36,560 bases of DNA from Acidimicrobiales bacterium (GTDB lineage: Bacteria > Actinomycetota > Acidimicrobiia > Acidimicrobiales > UBA8190), in contig JARLGQ010000130.1 of NCBI GenBank assembly GCA_031292675.1, forward strand, positions 1-36,560. Direction: 5' to 3'. The notes under the pieces are model-generated. The model saw only the letters and a program-made list of their open reading frames with translations. It was not told where the DNA came from and ran no database searches. Shown piece by piece: positions 6,478-14,064 of the stretch; position 1 is the stretch's first letter, and each line of letters begins with the position of its first letter. The position numbers and the translations under genes were made by a program.

Positions 6478-8495
6478 CCGACGGCACACTCATCGTCGCC
6501 GGCGCCGCGCTCGGTCTCGGTGCCGGCGTGAGCGGCGCTGCCCTGCCGAGGCGCTTCCGGGTGACGGCGGCGGCAACACTCGTCTGGGGGGCGTGCGCGC
6601 TCGAGGCGGCCCCGGCGGTCCATGTACTAGCGACTGGCCATCCCATCGTGCTTCGTTCGGCGGAGTTGCTCCCGTTCACCGGCGTGGACTTGGTGCTCAA
6701 CCCGTTGGGCGCGTTGTTCGTGCTGCTCGTGGCCATCGTGGCAGTGCCGGCCACGCTGCACGGTATCGGGTACGCCCAACACGGCTCGGCCACTCGGAGC
6801 GCCACGTGCATGTTCCCGATCTTTGTCACCACGCTGCTCCTGGTGCCTAGCGCCGGGAGCGTCGCCACCTTCATGGTGCTGTGGGAACTGATGGCGCTGA
6901 CGTCACTGGTGTTGGTGCTCGTGGACCACGGCCGGAGCCAAGCCGCTCAGAGTGCGGCCGCCTGGTACGCGGTGTTCACCCAGGGTGGCGCGGCGTTGAT
7001 CCTCGTCGGCCTCTTGGTGCTGGCGGCTCATGCCAATGGGCAATCCTTCGCCGCCATCGCGCACCATGCCCGGCACCTGGCGCCCGCTGTGCGCGGGCTC
7101 GTCTTTGTGGTCGTCCTCGTCGGCTTCGGGTCGAAGGCCGGCGTCGTGCCCTTTCACGTCTGGCTGCCCAAGGCCCACCCCGAGGCCCCCAGCCCGGTGT
7201 CAGCGCTCATGTCGGGGGCGATGGTGGCGCTGGGGGTCTACGGGATCGTTTTGGTCGGTGACGACCTCCTCGGCGGGGGCCCCGTGTGGTGGTGGCTGGT
7301 GGTACTGGGCCTCGGCGGTGCCTCGGCATTGTTCGGTTCGCTCCACGCCGCGAGCAGCACCGACCTCAAGCGCCTCCTCGCCTACTCCACCACCGACAAC
7401 ATCGGCCTGGCCCTCCTCGCGCTCGGTGCATCGGGACTGTTCGAGGCGACTCGACACCCGCTGCTGGCCTCGCTGGGCCTGGTGGCAGCCCTCGTGCTCG
7501 TGCTCAACCATGCCGCCTTCAAAGGGGCGCTCTTCTTGTCGGCCGGGTCCGTCCAGGTGGCGACCGGCACTCGCGATCTCGACCAGCTCGGCGGGCTCCT
7601 GCGCCGTATACCCCAGACCGGCGCACTCTTTCTCGTCGCTGCGGCCGCCATCACCGCCCTGCCGCCCCTCAACGGCTTCATCGGTGAGTGGCTCTTGTTC
7701 CAGGCCCTGTTGCATGGAGCGGCCTCGGGGAACACCGCCAGCGACATCGCCGTTCCCCTGGCGGTGGCGGCCATGGCGCTCACCGCCGGGTTGACCGTGG
7801 TCGCCTTCGTCAAGGCCGTGGGTATCGGATTCCTGGGCCGGCCGCGCTCAGAAGCAGCCGATGGCGCGGTGGAAGTTCCGGTCACGATGCGGCTGGCCGT
7901 CGGACTGCTGGTGGGGGCGTGCATCGTGCTCGGCGTCATCCCCACGCTGGTGTTCCCGGCGGTCGAACGAGCGGTCAAGACGGCCCTCCCTGGGGTGGGC
8001 ACTGCTCTCCTCGCTCATGGCGTGGATGTGCAACTGGTCGGACTTCGAGGTGTGCTGGCTCCCGCCACGTTGGCAGGCACCATGACTGTTGCCGTACTCG
8101 TCGTGTTGATGCTTCGCCGCGTGCTGGCGCACCAGCCCGCGCCGCGTGTGGTCGAGGCCTGGGGGTGTGGGCGCCAGCTCCAGACGGCGCGCATGCAGTA
8201 CACGGCAACATCGTTCGCCGAGCCGGTCCAGCGGGTCTTCGACGATGTCCTTCGCCCTGTCCAGGACCTCGACGTGAGCCACGTGGCTGAATCGCGCTAT
8301 TACATCGAGGCCGCCACATTCCACAACGCCGTGGACGACGGCATCGAGCGGGGCCTCTACCGACCCGTCATCGGGGCCGTCCGACGGTGGGGGCAAGCGG
8401 CCCGCGCGCTGCAACCGGGCAGTGTCCACCGCTACCTGGGCTACGGGTTGGGTGCGCTCGTGCTGATGCTGGCTGCGCTGGCCATGATCGCATGA
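6474..8495 (+). CDS. HyfB/NuoL-like proton-translocating membrane subunit
   Basis: 673 residues, mostly membrane helices. The antiporter-family signatures are intact. WELMALTSLVLVLV carries the conserved TM5 glutamate. GSKAGVVPFHVWLPKAHPEA, followed by PSPVSALMSG, holds the key lysine and the broken-helix motif. DLKRLLAYSTTDNIG follows, and a basic C-terminal region precedes a last helix. It is expected to be a proton or sodium channel subunit of the membrane arm. The ATG at 6474 overlaps the previous stop; a longer upstream frame exists but would overlap the NuoB-like gene heavily. Gene order and size match Rv0083. The energy-converting residues look functional even though the catalytic subunit is altered. 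Confidence 0.9.
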   Translation: MTDGTLIVAGAALGLGAGVSGAALPRRFRVTAAATLVWGACALEAAPAVHVLATGHPIVLRSAELLPFTGVDLVLNPLGALFVLLVAIVAVPATLHGIGYAQHGSATRSATCMFPIFVTTLLLVPSAGSVATFMVLWELMALTSLVLVLVDHGRSQAAQSAAAWYAVFTQGGAALILVGLLVLAAHANGQSFAAIAHHARHLAPAVRGLVFVVVLVGFGSKAGVVPFHVWLPKAHPEAPSPVSALMSGAMVALGVYGIVLVGDDLLGGGPVWWWLVVLGLGGASALFGSLHAASSTDLKRLLAYSTTDNIGLALLALGASGLFEATRHPLLASLGLVAALVLVLNHAAFKGALFLSAGSVQVATGTRDLDQLGGLLRRIPQTGALFLVAAAAITALPPLNGFIGEWLLFQALLHGAASGNTASDIAVPLAVAAMALTAGLTVVAFVKAVGIGFLGRPRSEAADGAVEVPVTMRLAVGLLVGACIVLGVIPTLVFPAVERAVKTALPGVGTALLAHGVDVQLVGLRGVLAPATLAGTMTVAVLVVLMLRRVLAHQPAPRVVEAWGCGRQLQTARMQYTATSFAEPVQRVFDDVLRPVQDLDVSHVAESRYYIEAATFHNAVDDGIERGLYRPVIGAVRRWGQAARALQPGSVHRYLGYGLGALVLMLAALAMIA

Positions 8496-9454
8496 GCGGC
8501 ATCTCGCCCATGATCGGTGCCGGAATCGCCTCGGGCGTGCAGGTCGTGGCGGTGGGCGTCGGTGGCCCGATGCTCGTCGGGGCCATGCGCAAGGTGCGCT
8601 GCCGCCTCGAGGGTCGCGTCGGCCCTCCGATCCTCCAGCCTCTGGTCGACATTCGCAAGTTGTTTCGAAAGCAACGTCTCCGTCCCGACCAGGCCACGTG
8701 GATCTTCCCCCTCGCACCCGTGGCGCTCGTCGCCACCGTGGCGGTGGCTGCGGTGATCACACCCCTGGCGACGACACGCCCCGCACTCGGCTCCGGTTCG
8801 GACCTGTTCGTCCTCGTCTACCTCCTCTTGGTGGGATCGACGCTGTTGGCCCTGGCGGGACTGGACGCGGGCACGGCCTTCGGGGGCATGGGTTCGAGCC
8901 GGGCCGTCACCATCGGCGCCTTGGCCGAGCCCGCGCTGCTCGTCACGATCCTGGCGCTGTCTGCTACCGCGCACTCGTCGAACCTTCCCGCCATCGTGCG
9001 CGCCACCCTCGGCGACCCGGGGTCGGTGGCCACACCGCAACGGCTGTTCGCCCTGGGGTCGCTCCTCATCGTCATCGTTGCCGAGAGCGGTCGGCTGCCC
9101 GTGGACAACCCGGCCACTCACCTCGAGCTCACGATGGTGCATGAGGCCATGATCCTCGAGTACGCCGGTCCCGACCTGGCCCTGGTCACCGTGGGCGAGG
9201 CCATGCGACTCACCCTTCTCCTTGGCGTGTTCGTGAATCTGGTCGCACCCTGGGGAGTGGCGACGACGACGCACGTGTCCGCCATCGCCATCGGTCTTGG
9301 TGCCTTGGGTGCCAAGGTTGCGGTCGTCGGCGTGGTCCTGGCCGTCTTTGAGGTCTCGATGGCCAAAGTGCGGCTCTTCCGGATTCCGGAGCTGCTCGCC
9401 GGTGCCTTTGTCCTGGCGCTGCTCGGCGTCGTGAGCGGGTTGGTGGTCCGGTGA
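8492..9454 (+). CDS. HycD/HyfC (NuoH-like) membrane anchor subunit
   Basis: 320 residues, about eight membrane helices. The NuoH/HycD family signatures are GAMRKVRCRLEGRVGPPILQ followed by PLVDIRKLFRK on the cytoplasmic loop, and GRLPVDNPATHLELTMVHEA then ILEYAGPDLAL later on. These acidic and basic loops form the site where the hydrophilic subunits dock and where complex I binds quinone. The start ATG overlaps the preceding TGA by four bases (ATGA). The downstream gene starts with GTG overlapping this stop (GTGA). Corresponds in order and length to Rv0084 (hycD). Confidence 0.9.
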   Translation: MSGISPMIGAGIASGVQVVAVGVGGPMLVGAMRKVRCRLEGRVGPPILQPLVDIRKLFRKQRLRPDQATWIFPLAPVALVATVAVAAVITPLATTRPALGSGSDLFVLVYLLLVGSTLLALAGLDAGTAFGGMGSSRAVTIGALAEPALLVTILALSATAHSSNLPAIVRATLGDPGSVATPQRLFALGSLLIVIVAESGRLPVDNPATHLELTMVHEAMILEYAGPDLALVTVGEAMRLTLLLGVFVNLVAPWGVATTTHVSAIAIGLGALGAKVAVVGVVLAVFEVSMAKVRLFRIPELLAGAFVLALLGVVSGLVVR

Positions 9455-10110
9455 GCACCTCGACCTATGCGAGTGCCCTCGGACTCGAGGCCGCGGCGGT
9501 GTTGCTGTGCGCCGTGGTGACGTTGTGGCGCCGGTCTCTCGGTGCCATCGTGCGGGCCCTTGCCATCCAGGGCTTGGCTCTGGGGTGCGTCGCCATGGTC
9601 ATCGGGCTCCACCAGCACGACGTGGGACTCATCATCGTGGGCCTGCTCGTGCTGGGCGCCAAGGCGATCGTGGTGCCGGCGCTCATCACCCGTGTGGTGC
9701 GAGCCGACCCCAGGAGCCGCGAGACCCAACCCCTGGTCAACGTGCCCGCATCACTCGTGGCTGCCGGCGCACTGACCTTCCTCGCCTTCGCCTCCACACG
9801 TTCGGTGACCTCGCTCGTTCCCACCGCGGCGGGACGACTCATCCCCGTGGGGCTGTCCGCCGTCCTGGTGGGGTTCTTCGCGCTCGTGACGCGGCGCAAG
9901 GCGGTCTCCCAGATCGTGGGCATCTTGCTCGTGGACAACGGCGTGGCTCTGGTTGCGTTCCTGGCGACGGCAGGGGTGCCGCTTCTGGTGGAGCTCGGAG
10001 CATCGCTGGATGTCCTGCTGGCGGTCATCGTGTTGCGGGTGCTCACCACCCAACTGCGCTCCCGCCTCGGGTCCTTCGACTTCGACCAACTCAACGAGCT
10101 GCACGACTGA
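9451..10110 (+). CDS. HyfE/HycP-like (NuoK-like) membrane subunit
   Basis: 219 residues with about six hydrophobic helices. The stretch GLLVLGAKAIVVPALITRVV, followed by RADPRSRETQPLVN, is typical of HyfE, the hydrogenase-4 subunit with a NuoK-like core. LVDNGVALVAFLATAGVP and VLLAVIVLRVLTTQLRSR complete the family pattern, and the cytoplasmic tail ends DFDQLNELHD. It should sit between the anchor and the antiporter-like subunits. GTG start overlapping the previous stop, and stop TGA sharing one base with the ATG of the next gene (TGATG). Corresponds to Rv0085 (hycP). Confidence 0.88.
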   Translation: MSTSTYASALGLEAAAVLLCAVVTLWRRSLGAIVRALAIQGLALGCVAMVIGLHQHDVGLIIVGLLVLGAKAIVVPALITRVVRADPRSRETQPLVNVPASLVAAGALTFLAFASTRSVTSLVPTAAGRLIPVGLSAVLVGFFALVTRRKAVSQIVGILLVDNGVALVAFLATAGVPLLVELGASLDVLLAVIVLRVLTTQLRSRLGSFDFDQLNELHD

Positions 10111-11564
10111 TGCTGATCGTCGTACTCGCGCTTCCTCTGGCTTGCGGGATCGTGTGTGGTGTGATGCCGTGGCAGCGCAGTCTCGGTTGGCTTGGCACCG
10201 CCGCCGCCTCGGGGGTCCTCGTGACGGGAATTGTGCTTTCCGTCCAGGTCGTGCACGGGCGACCCGAGACGGGCCTGGGCGGGATCGTGCGGGTCGACGC
10301 CCTCAGCGCCTTCATGGTGGTCGTCATCGGCGTGATCGCCGTGCTGGCCACGTGGCAGGGGGTGCGTTACCTCGACGCTGAGATCGCCGCCGGTCGTTGC
10401 ACGCGCCGTCACGCCTCGCTCTACAGCGTCCTGGTCCAGGCCTTCTTGGCCACGATGCTCCTGGCAGTGCTCGCCGCCAACCTCGGCGTGTTGTGGGTGG
10501 CCGTGGAGGCCACCACGGTGGTCACGACCTTCCTCGTTGGACATCGGAGGACACAATCGTCGCTCGAAGCGTCGTGGAAATACATCATTATCTGCTCAGT
10601 CGGGATCGCCATGGCGTTCCTGGGGACGGTGCTCATCTATCTGGCCGCGCTGCACGCCAGCGGGCATGGACCCCACTCACTGGACTGGACATCCCTCGCG
10701 GCGCAGTCGCACCATCTCAACCCCGGGATCATGCGATTGGGCTTTGGGCTCATCGTCCTCGGCTATGGCACCAAGGTGGGACTCGTGCCCATGCACAGCT
10801 GGCTGCCCGACGCCCATAGCCAGGCGCCCGCCCCCGTGTCCGCCCTCATGTCCGGCGTGCTCCTGACCGTCGCCTTCTACGCCATCTTGCGCTTCAAGGT
10901 GATCGCCGACGGCGCGCTGGGTTCGGCGTTCCCTCGCACGCTGCTCGTCATCGTGGGGTTGCTGTCGTTATTGGTGGCGGCGTCGCTCCTGCTCACCCAG
11001 CGGGACTACAAGCGGATGCTCGCCTATCACAGCGTCGAGCACATGGGCCTCATCGCTCTCGGGGCTGCAGCAGGCTCACCGTTGGCCATCGCCGCGGTTC
11101 TCCTTCATGTCCTGGGTCACGGCCTGGCCAAGGGGGTGCTGTTCCTGGCTTCGGGTGAGATCCTCTTGACCGAAGGTACGAGCGAGATCGAACGTGTCCC
11201 GGCCCTGCTGAGCCGTCGCCCGGTGCTCGGTGGCATATTCGGGTTCGGGCTCGTCGCGCTCCTGGGCTTCCCGCCCTTCAGCCTGTTTGCAAGCGAGCTC
11301 AACATGCTGCGCGCCGAGTTCCAAGTCGGCTTGGGCTGGGTGGCGGCCGCGTCGTTGGTATGCATGGTGGTGATCTTTGCGGCAGTGGTGTCCCATGGAC
11401 GTCATCTCCTCCTCGGCCCGCGGGGCACGGCAGCTCCGGCCATGACCCCCGCCCTTGTGGCCGTTCCCCTCATCGGCGGCCTGGTGTGCTGCGCGTTCAT
11501 TGGCGTCTCGGCGTGGCCGCTCGGTCCCCTGCTCCATGCCGCTGCTCGGATCGTGTCGCCATGA
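10110..11564 (+). CDS. HyfF/HycQ-like (NuoN-like) antiporter subunit
   Basis: 484 residues. Antiporter-type signatures are present: LGVLWVAVEATTVVTTFLVG with the TM5 glutamate, YGTKVGLVPMHSWLPDAHSQ then APAPVSALMSG with the key lysine, and DYKRMLAYHSVEHMGLIALG. The GHGLAKGVLFLASGEILLTE segment is typical of hydrogenase-4 HyfF-type subunits. It is a second proton-channel subunit beside the HyfB-like one. The start is ATG 10110, sharing its A with the previous TGA. A longer frame upstream would overlap the HyfE-like gene completely and is rejected. The stop overlaps the next ATG (ATGA). Corresponds to Rv0086 (hycQ). Confidence 0.9.
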   Translation: MLIVVLALPLACGIVCGVMPWQRSLGWLGTAAASGVLVTGIVLSVQVVHGRPETGLGGIVRVDALSAFMVVVIGVIAVLATWQGVRYLDAEIAAGRCTRRHASLYSVLVQAFLATMLLAVLAANLGVLWVAVEATTVVTTFLVGHRRTQSSLEASWKYIIICSVGIAMAFLGTVLIYLAALHASGHGPHSLDWTSLAAQSHHLNPGIMRLGFGLIVLGYGTKVGLVPMHSWLPDAHSQAPAPVSALMSGVLLTVAFYAILRFKVIADGALGSAFPRTLLVIVGLLSLLVAASLLLTQRDYKRMLAYHSVEHMGLIALGAAAGSPLAIAAVLLHVLGHGLAKGVLFLASGEILLTEGTSEIERVPALLSRRPVLGGIFGFGLVALLGFPPFSLFASELNMLRAEFQVGLGWVAAASLVCMVVIFAAVVSHGRHLLLGPRGTAAPAMTPALVAVPLIGGLVCCAFIGVSAWPLGPLLHAAARIVSP

Positions 11565-13102
11565 CCGTGGCGCCGGTTTTGCTACCCAGCCTCGAGCGCC
11601 CGGGGAGCGTCCGCACCTCGGTCGAGCTTCCGGCCGATGCCCTCTCTGCCACGGCTGCCGCCCTCTTCCAACGGGGATATCGCCTCGCTCTCGTGGCTGC
11701 GCTCGATGGGCACGGACCAATGCGCGTCACCTACCTCTTCACCTCCGGCCCCCCCGACCGGCGCATCGAGCTGGACATCGAGGTCGACCGCCGACGACCT
11801 GAGATCCCCTCGCTGGCCGCCCTTTCGTTCCCCGCCAGCCGCTTTGAGCGCGAGATGCACGACCTGTTCGGCATCGTTCCCATCGGCCATCCATTTCTCC
11901 GACGACTGGTGCTGCATCAGCACTGGCCCAACGGCTGGCATCCGATGCGACACGACGCGGGCCCACCGCCCGACATGGTGGATGATGCCGGCTCGTATCC
12001 CTTCGTCGAGGTGCAAGGTGCGGGCGTCTACGAGATCCCGGTGGGACCGGTGCACGCCGGGCTCATCGAACCCGGCCACTTCCGATTCTCGGTGGTCGGC
12101 GAGACCATCTTGAAGATGAAGGCGCGTCTGTGGTTCGTGCACAAGGGAATCGAGCGACTCTTCGAGGACCAGAGCTCCGACGAGGGGATTGTCCTCGCCG
12201 AACGCATCTCGGGTGACAGCGCGGTCGGCCATGGGTTGGCCTACTGCCTGGCCGTGGAGGAGGCTCGTGGCGTCGAGGTGGACCTGAGGACGAGCGAGCT
12301 TCGTTGCCTCCTGCTCGAGCTCGAGCGCCTCTACAATCACGTGGCCGACATCGGCGCCTTGTGCAACGACGTCGGCTTCGGGCTCGCCCAGGCGCGGGCC
12401 CTGACGCTGCGCGAACGCCTGCTCCGGCTCAATGCATCGGTCACGGGCCACCGCCTTCTGCGTGGCGCCGTTACGCCAGGCCTGGTCCACCTACGGTCCT
12501 TGCCCCGGGCCTCCGATCTGGCGGAGATCGGAGAGCAGTTCCACGAGTTAGTCGAGCTGGCACGAGGCCAGAGCACCGTCATTGACCGTTTCACCGGAAC
12601 GGCGGTGCTGAGCGCCGAGGATGCCGCCGCGCTGGGCGTGTTGGGGGTCGTGGCCCGCGCCTCGGGATCGACTCTCGATGCGCGCCTCGCCCACCCCGTC
12701 AATGGACCGATCACAGGATTTACCCCGGTGCGCTCCGAGACGGGTGACGTGCTAGCTCGCTTCGATGTCCGTGTCCAGGAGGTGGAGGCGTCACTGGCTC
12801 TCCTCGCGAAGCATTCGACACGACCCGGTGCACTCCGATCGAGTCATCGAGCGTTCGGCGATCGACCTCCGGTATCCCGCTCGGGAAACAGGACTGGGAC
12901 CGGGATCATCGAGGGATGGAGGGGCAGCATCGTCCATCGAGTCGAGGTCGATACGTCGGGGCGGCTGGCGCGAGTGAAGGTCGTCGACCCATCGTTCTTC
13001 AATTGGCCGGCGCTTTCGGTGGCGCTTGCCGACACGATCGTGCCGGACTTTCCCCTGGCCAACAAGAGTTTCAACTTGTCGTATGCAGGCAACGATCTGT
13101 GA
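11561..13102 (+). CDS. HyfG/HycE-like large subunit lacking NiFe-site cysteines
   Basis: 513 residues, a NuoC-NuoD fusion. Residues about 20-120 are the 30-kDa NuoC-like domain (FEREMHDLFGIVPIGHPFLR). Residues about 150-513 are the NuoD/large-subunit domain (RFSVVGETILKMKARLWFVH, then KGIERLFED). In NiFe hydrogenases the first metal motif is CGxC after ER-V; here residues 217-220 read SGDS (ERISGDSAVGH). The C-terminal CxxC is also gone: the protein ends KSFNLSYAGNDL. With no cysteine at either site, nickel binding is not expected, and in this respect it resembles complex I NuoD and the Ehr-type relatives. Corresponds to Rv0087 (hycE). Last structural subunit of the operon. Confidence 0.9.
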   Translation: MTVAPVLLPSLERPGSVRTSVELPADALSATAAALFQRGYRLALVAALDGHGPMRVTYLFTSGPPDRRIELDIEVDRRRPEIPSLAALSFPASRFEREMHDLFGIVPIGHPFLRRLVLHQHWPNGWHPMRHDAGPPPDMVDDAGSYPFVEVQGAGVYEIPVGPVHAGLIEPGHFRFSVVGETILKMKARLWFVHKGIERLFEDQSSDEGIVLAERISGDSAVGHGLAYCLAVEEARGVEVDLRTSELRCLLLELERLYNHVADIGALCNDVGFGLAQARALTLRERLLRLNASVTGHRLLRGAVTPGLVHLRSLPRASDLAEIGEQFHELVELARGQSTVIDRFTGTAVLSAEDAAALGVLGVVARASGSTLDARLAHPVNGPITGFTPVRSETGDVLARFDVRVQEVEASLALLAKHSTRPGALRSSHRAFGDRPPVSRSGNRTGTGIIEGWRGSIVHRVEVDTSGRLARVKVVDPSFFNWPALSVALADTIVPDFPLANKSFNLSYAGNDL

Positions 13103-13116
13103 GAGTGAGTGGCACA

Positions 13117-13224
13117 ATGGACCATAAAGACGTGATCATCCCCACTAAGATTCGGGCGATATCCCAGTGTCGGGACGATTCAGTGACCGGACGTAATCGT
13201 CTCAGAATCGAGCGAGCGCAGTGA
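13117..13224 (+). CDS. possible 35-codon ORF coupled to arsR
   Basis: ATG at 13117 opens a frame MDHKDVIIPTKIRAISQCRD that ends in TGA at 13222-13224, overlapping the GTG of arsR by four bases (GTGA). It starts 14 bases after the large-subunit stop, behind GAGAGTGAG. The same four-base coupling joins most genes of this operon. It could be a short leader or coupling peptide, or simply untranslated spacer that happens to be open. The shared 16-bp element at 13124-13139 lies inside it, which argues that the segment may act as DNA, not protein. Low confidence as a gene. Confidence 0.3.
   Translation: MDHKDVIIPTKIRAISQCRDDSVTGRNRLRIERAQ
13124..13139 (+). promoter_or_regulatory. shared 16-bp element, arsR copy
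   Basis: ATAAAGACGTGATCAT, 14 of 16 positions identical to 5715-5730. It lies 81 bases upstream of the arsR start. An internal promoter or autoregulatory site for arsR is the simplest reading. Confidence 0.4.
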
Positions 13225-13586
13225 CCACCCCCATCTACCAAATCAAGGCCGAGTTCTTTAAGACACTCGCTCACCCCGCGCGGATCCGCGTGCTCGAAGT
13301 GCTTCGTGACGGTGAGCGGACGGTGAGCGAGCTCGTTCCAGCCGTCGGCATCGAGGCCTCGCATCTCTCCCAGCAGCTCGGCGTTCTTCGTCGAGCCAAC
13401 CTGGTCCAAACGCGCAAGGAGGGGAACACCGTCTTGTACTCCGTCGGTAACCCGATGATCTTCGAGTTGCTCGACGTCGCCCGCCGTATCCTTACGTCGT
13501 CGCTTGACGAGACCCGTGCACTCCTCGCCGAGCTCGAATCGTCACCCGAGCCGCACGCGGCACCGAGGTCCGCCCGCAGAGCCTAA
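13221..13586 (+). CDS. ArsR/SmtB-family transcriptional regulator, Rv0081-like
   Basis: 121 residues. The winged-helix core is AEFFKTLAHPARIRVLEVLR, TVSELVPAVGIEASHLSQQL (recognition helix) and GVLRRANLVQTRKEGNTVLY (wing). The opening YQIKAEFFKTLAHPARIR closely resembles mycobacterial Rv0081, which sits beside the same set of hyf-like genes, but at the 5' end there and at the 3' end here. There is no cysteine anywhere in the protein, so a thiolate metal-sensing site of the ArsR or CadC type is ruled out; the signal is unknown. GTG start coupled to the mini-ORF. It probably regulates the operon, perhaps through 5696-5730, and itself. Confidence 0.88.
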   Translation: MTTPIYQIKAEFFKTLAHPARIRVLEVLRDGERTVSELVPAVGIEASHLSQQLGVLRRANLVQTRKEGNTVLYSVGNPMIFELLDVARRILTSSLDETRALLAELESSPEPHAAPRSARRA

Positions 13587-13705
13587 GCCCGAGCGAGAGT
13601 AGCCGATATCGGGCCCCCTCGGATCGGGCCGTCCGCTCGTTCAACCCGCACGATATCGCCGATTGCCATCAGGATCGCCTCAGCTCTCGTTCCGGGAGTC
13701 GCGGG

Positions 13706-13927
13706 TTACGACCCTTCACTTTCGTCTACGTGGAGAAATCGCTTCAAACGCGGTACCGACACTCTCCACCTCGAACCGATGTGGGTGGCAGGGGGAAACT
13801 GGCCCGTACGGCACAGCCGGTGCAGGGTGTGAGAGTGCACGCCAACCCGGCGGGCGGCTCCGGGAATCGAGATCAGATCGGGCTTCACCACCTTGTCACA
13901 AGCGTCATTCCTCATTTGGACTTTCAT
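13706..13927 (-). CDS. excisionase/AlpA-type small HTH DNA-binding protein
   Basis: 73 residues from the ATG at 13927, which has AAGGG about 9 bases upstream. The core DLISIPGAARRVGVHSHTLH, then RLCRTGQFPPATHIGSRWRV and SVPRLKRFLH, is the MerR-like winged helix of the excisionase / helix_turn_helix_17 family: a helix-turn-helix followed by the wing G-x-R-W-R-V. Such proteins act as phage or plasmid excisionases, or as small regulators. It is transcribed away from the helicase gene with 137 bases between, so it could control that gene. No integrase gene is present nearby, so a role in excision has no direct support. Confidence 0.7.
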   Translation of the reverse strand: MKVQMRNDACDKVVKPDLISIPGAARRVGVHSHTLHRLCRTGQFPPATHIGSRWRVSVPRLKRFLHVDESEGS

Positions 13928-14064
13928 AGACACCACCCTTCGGAAGGGGGCAAGTCCGCGCTAGTGGTCGCGAACGTGCCGTATCATGAGGACTTGCTCC
14001 AGTACACGGCAAATCCGGTCGCTCATTACCGACACGTCGATGATCCAAGGATTCGGTCCATCAG

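Noticed and set aside
9465-10556. A 363-codon minus-strand open frame across the HyfE/HyfF-like genes
   Set aside because: Antisense of conserved membrane subunits; the His/Arg/Asp-rich translation has no recognisable fold.
5992-13102. Calling the complex a formate hydrogenlyase or NiFe hydrogenase
   Set aside because: The large subunit has no cysteine at either metal-binding motif (SGDS and SYAG), and no formate dehydrogenase or hyp maturation gene is present in the window.
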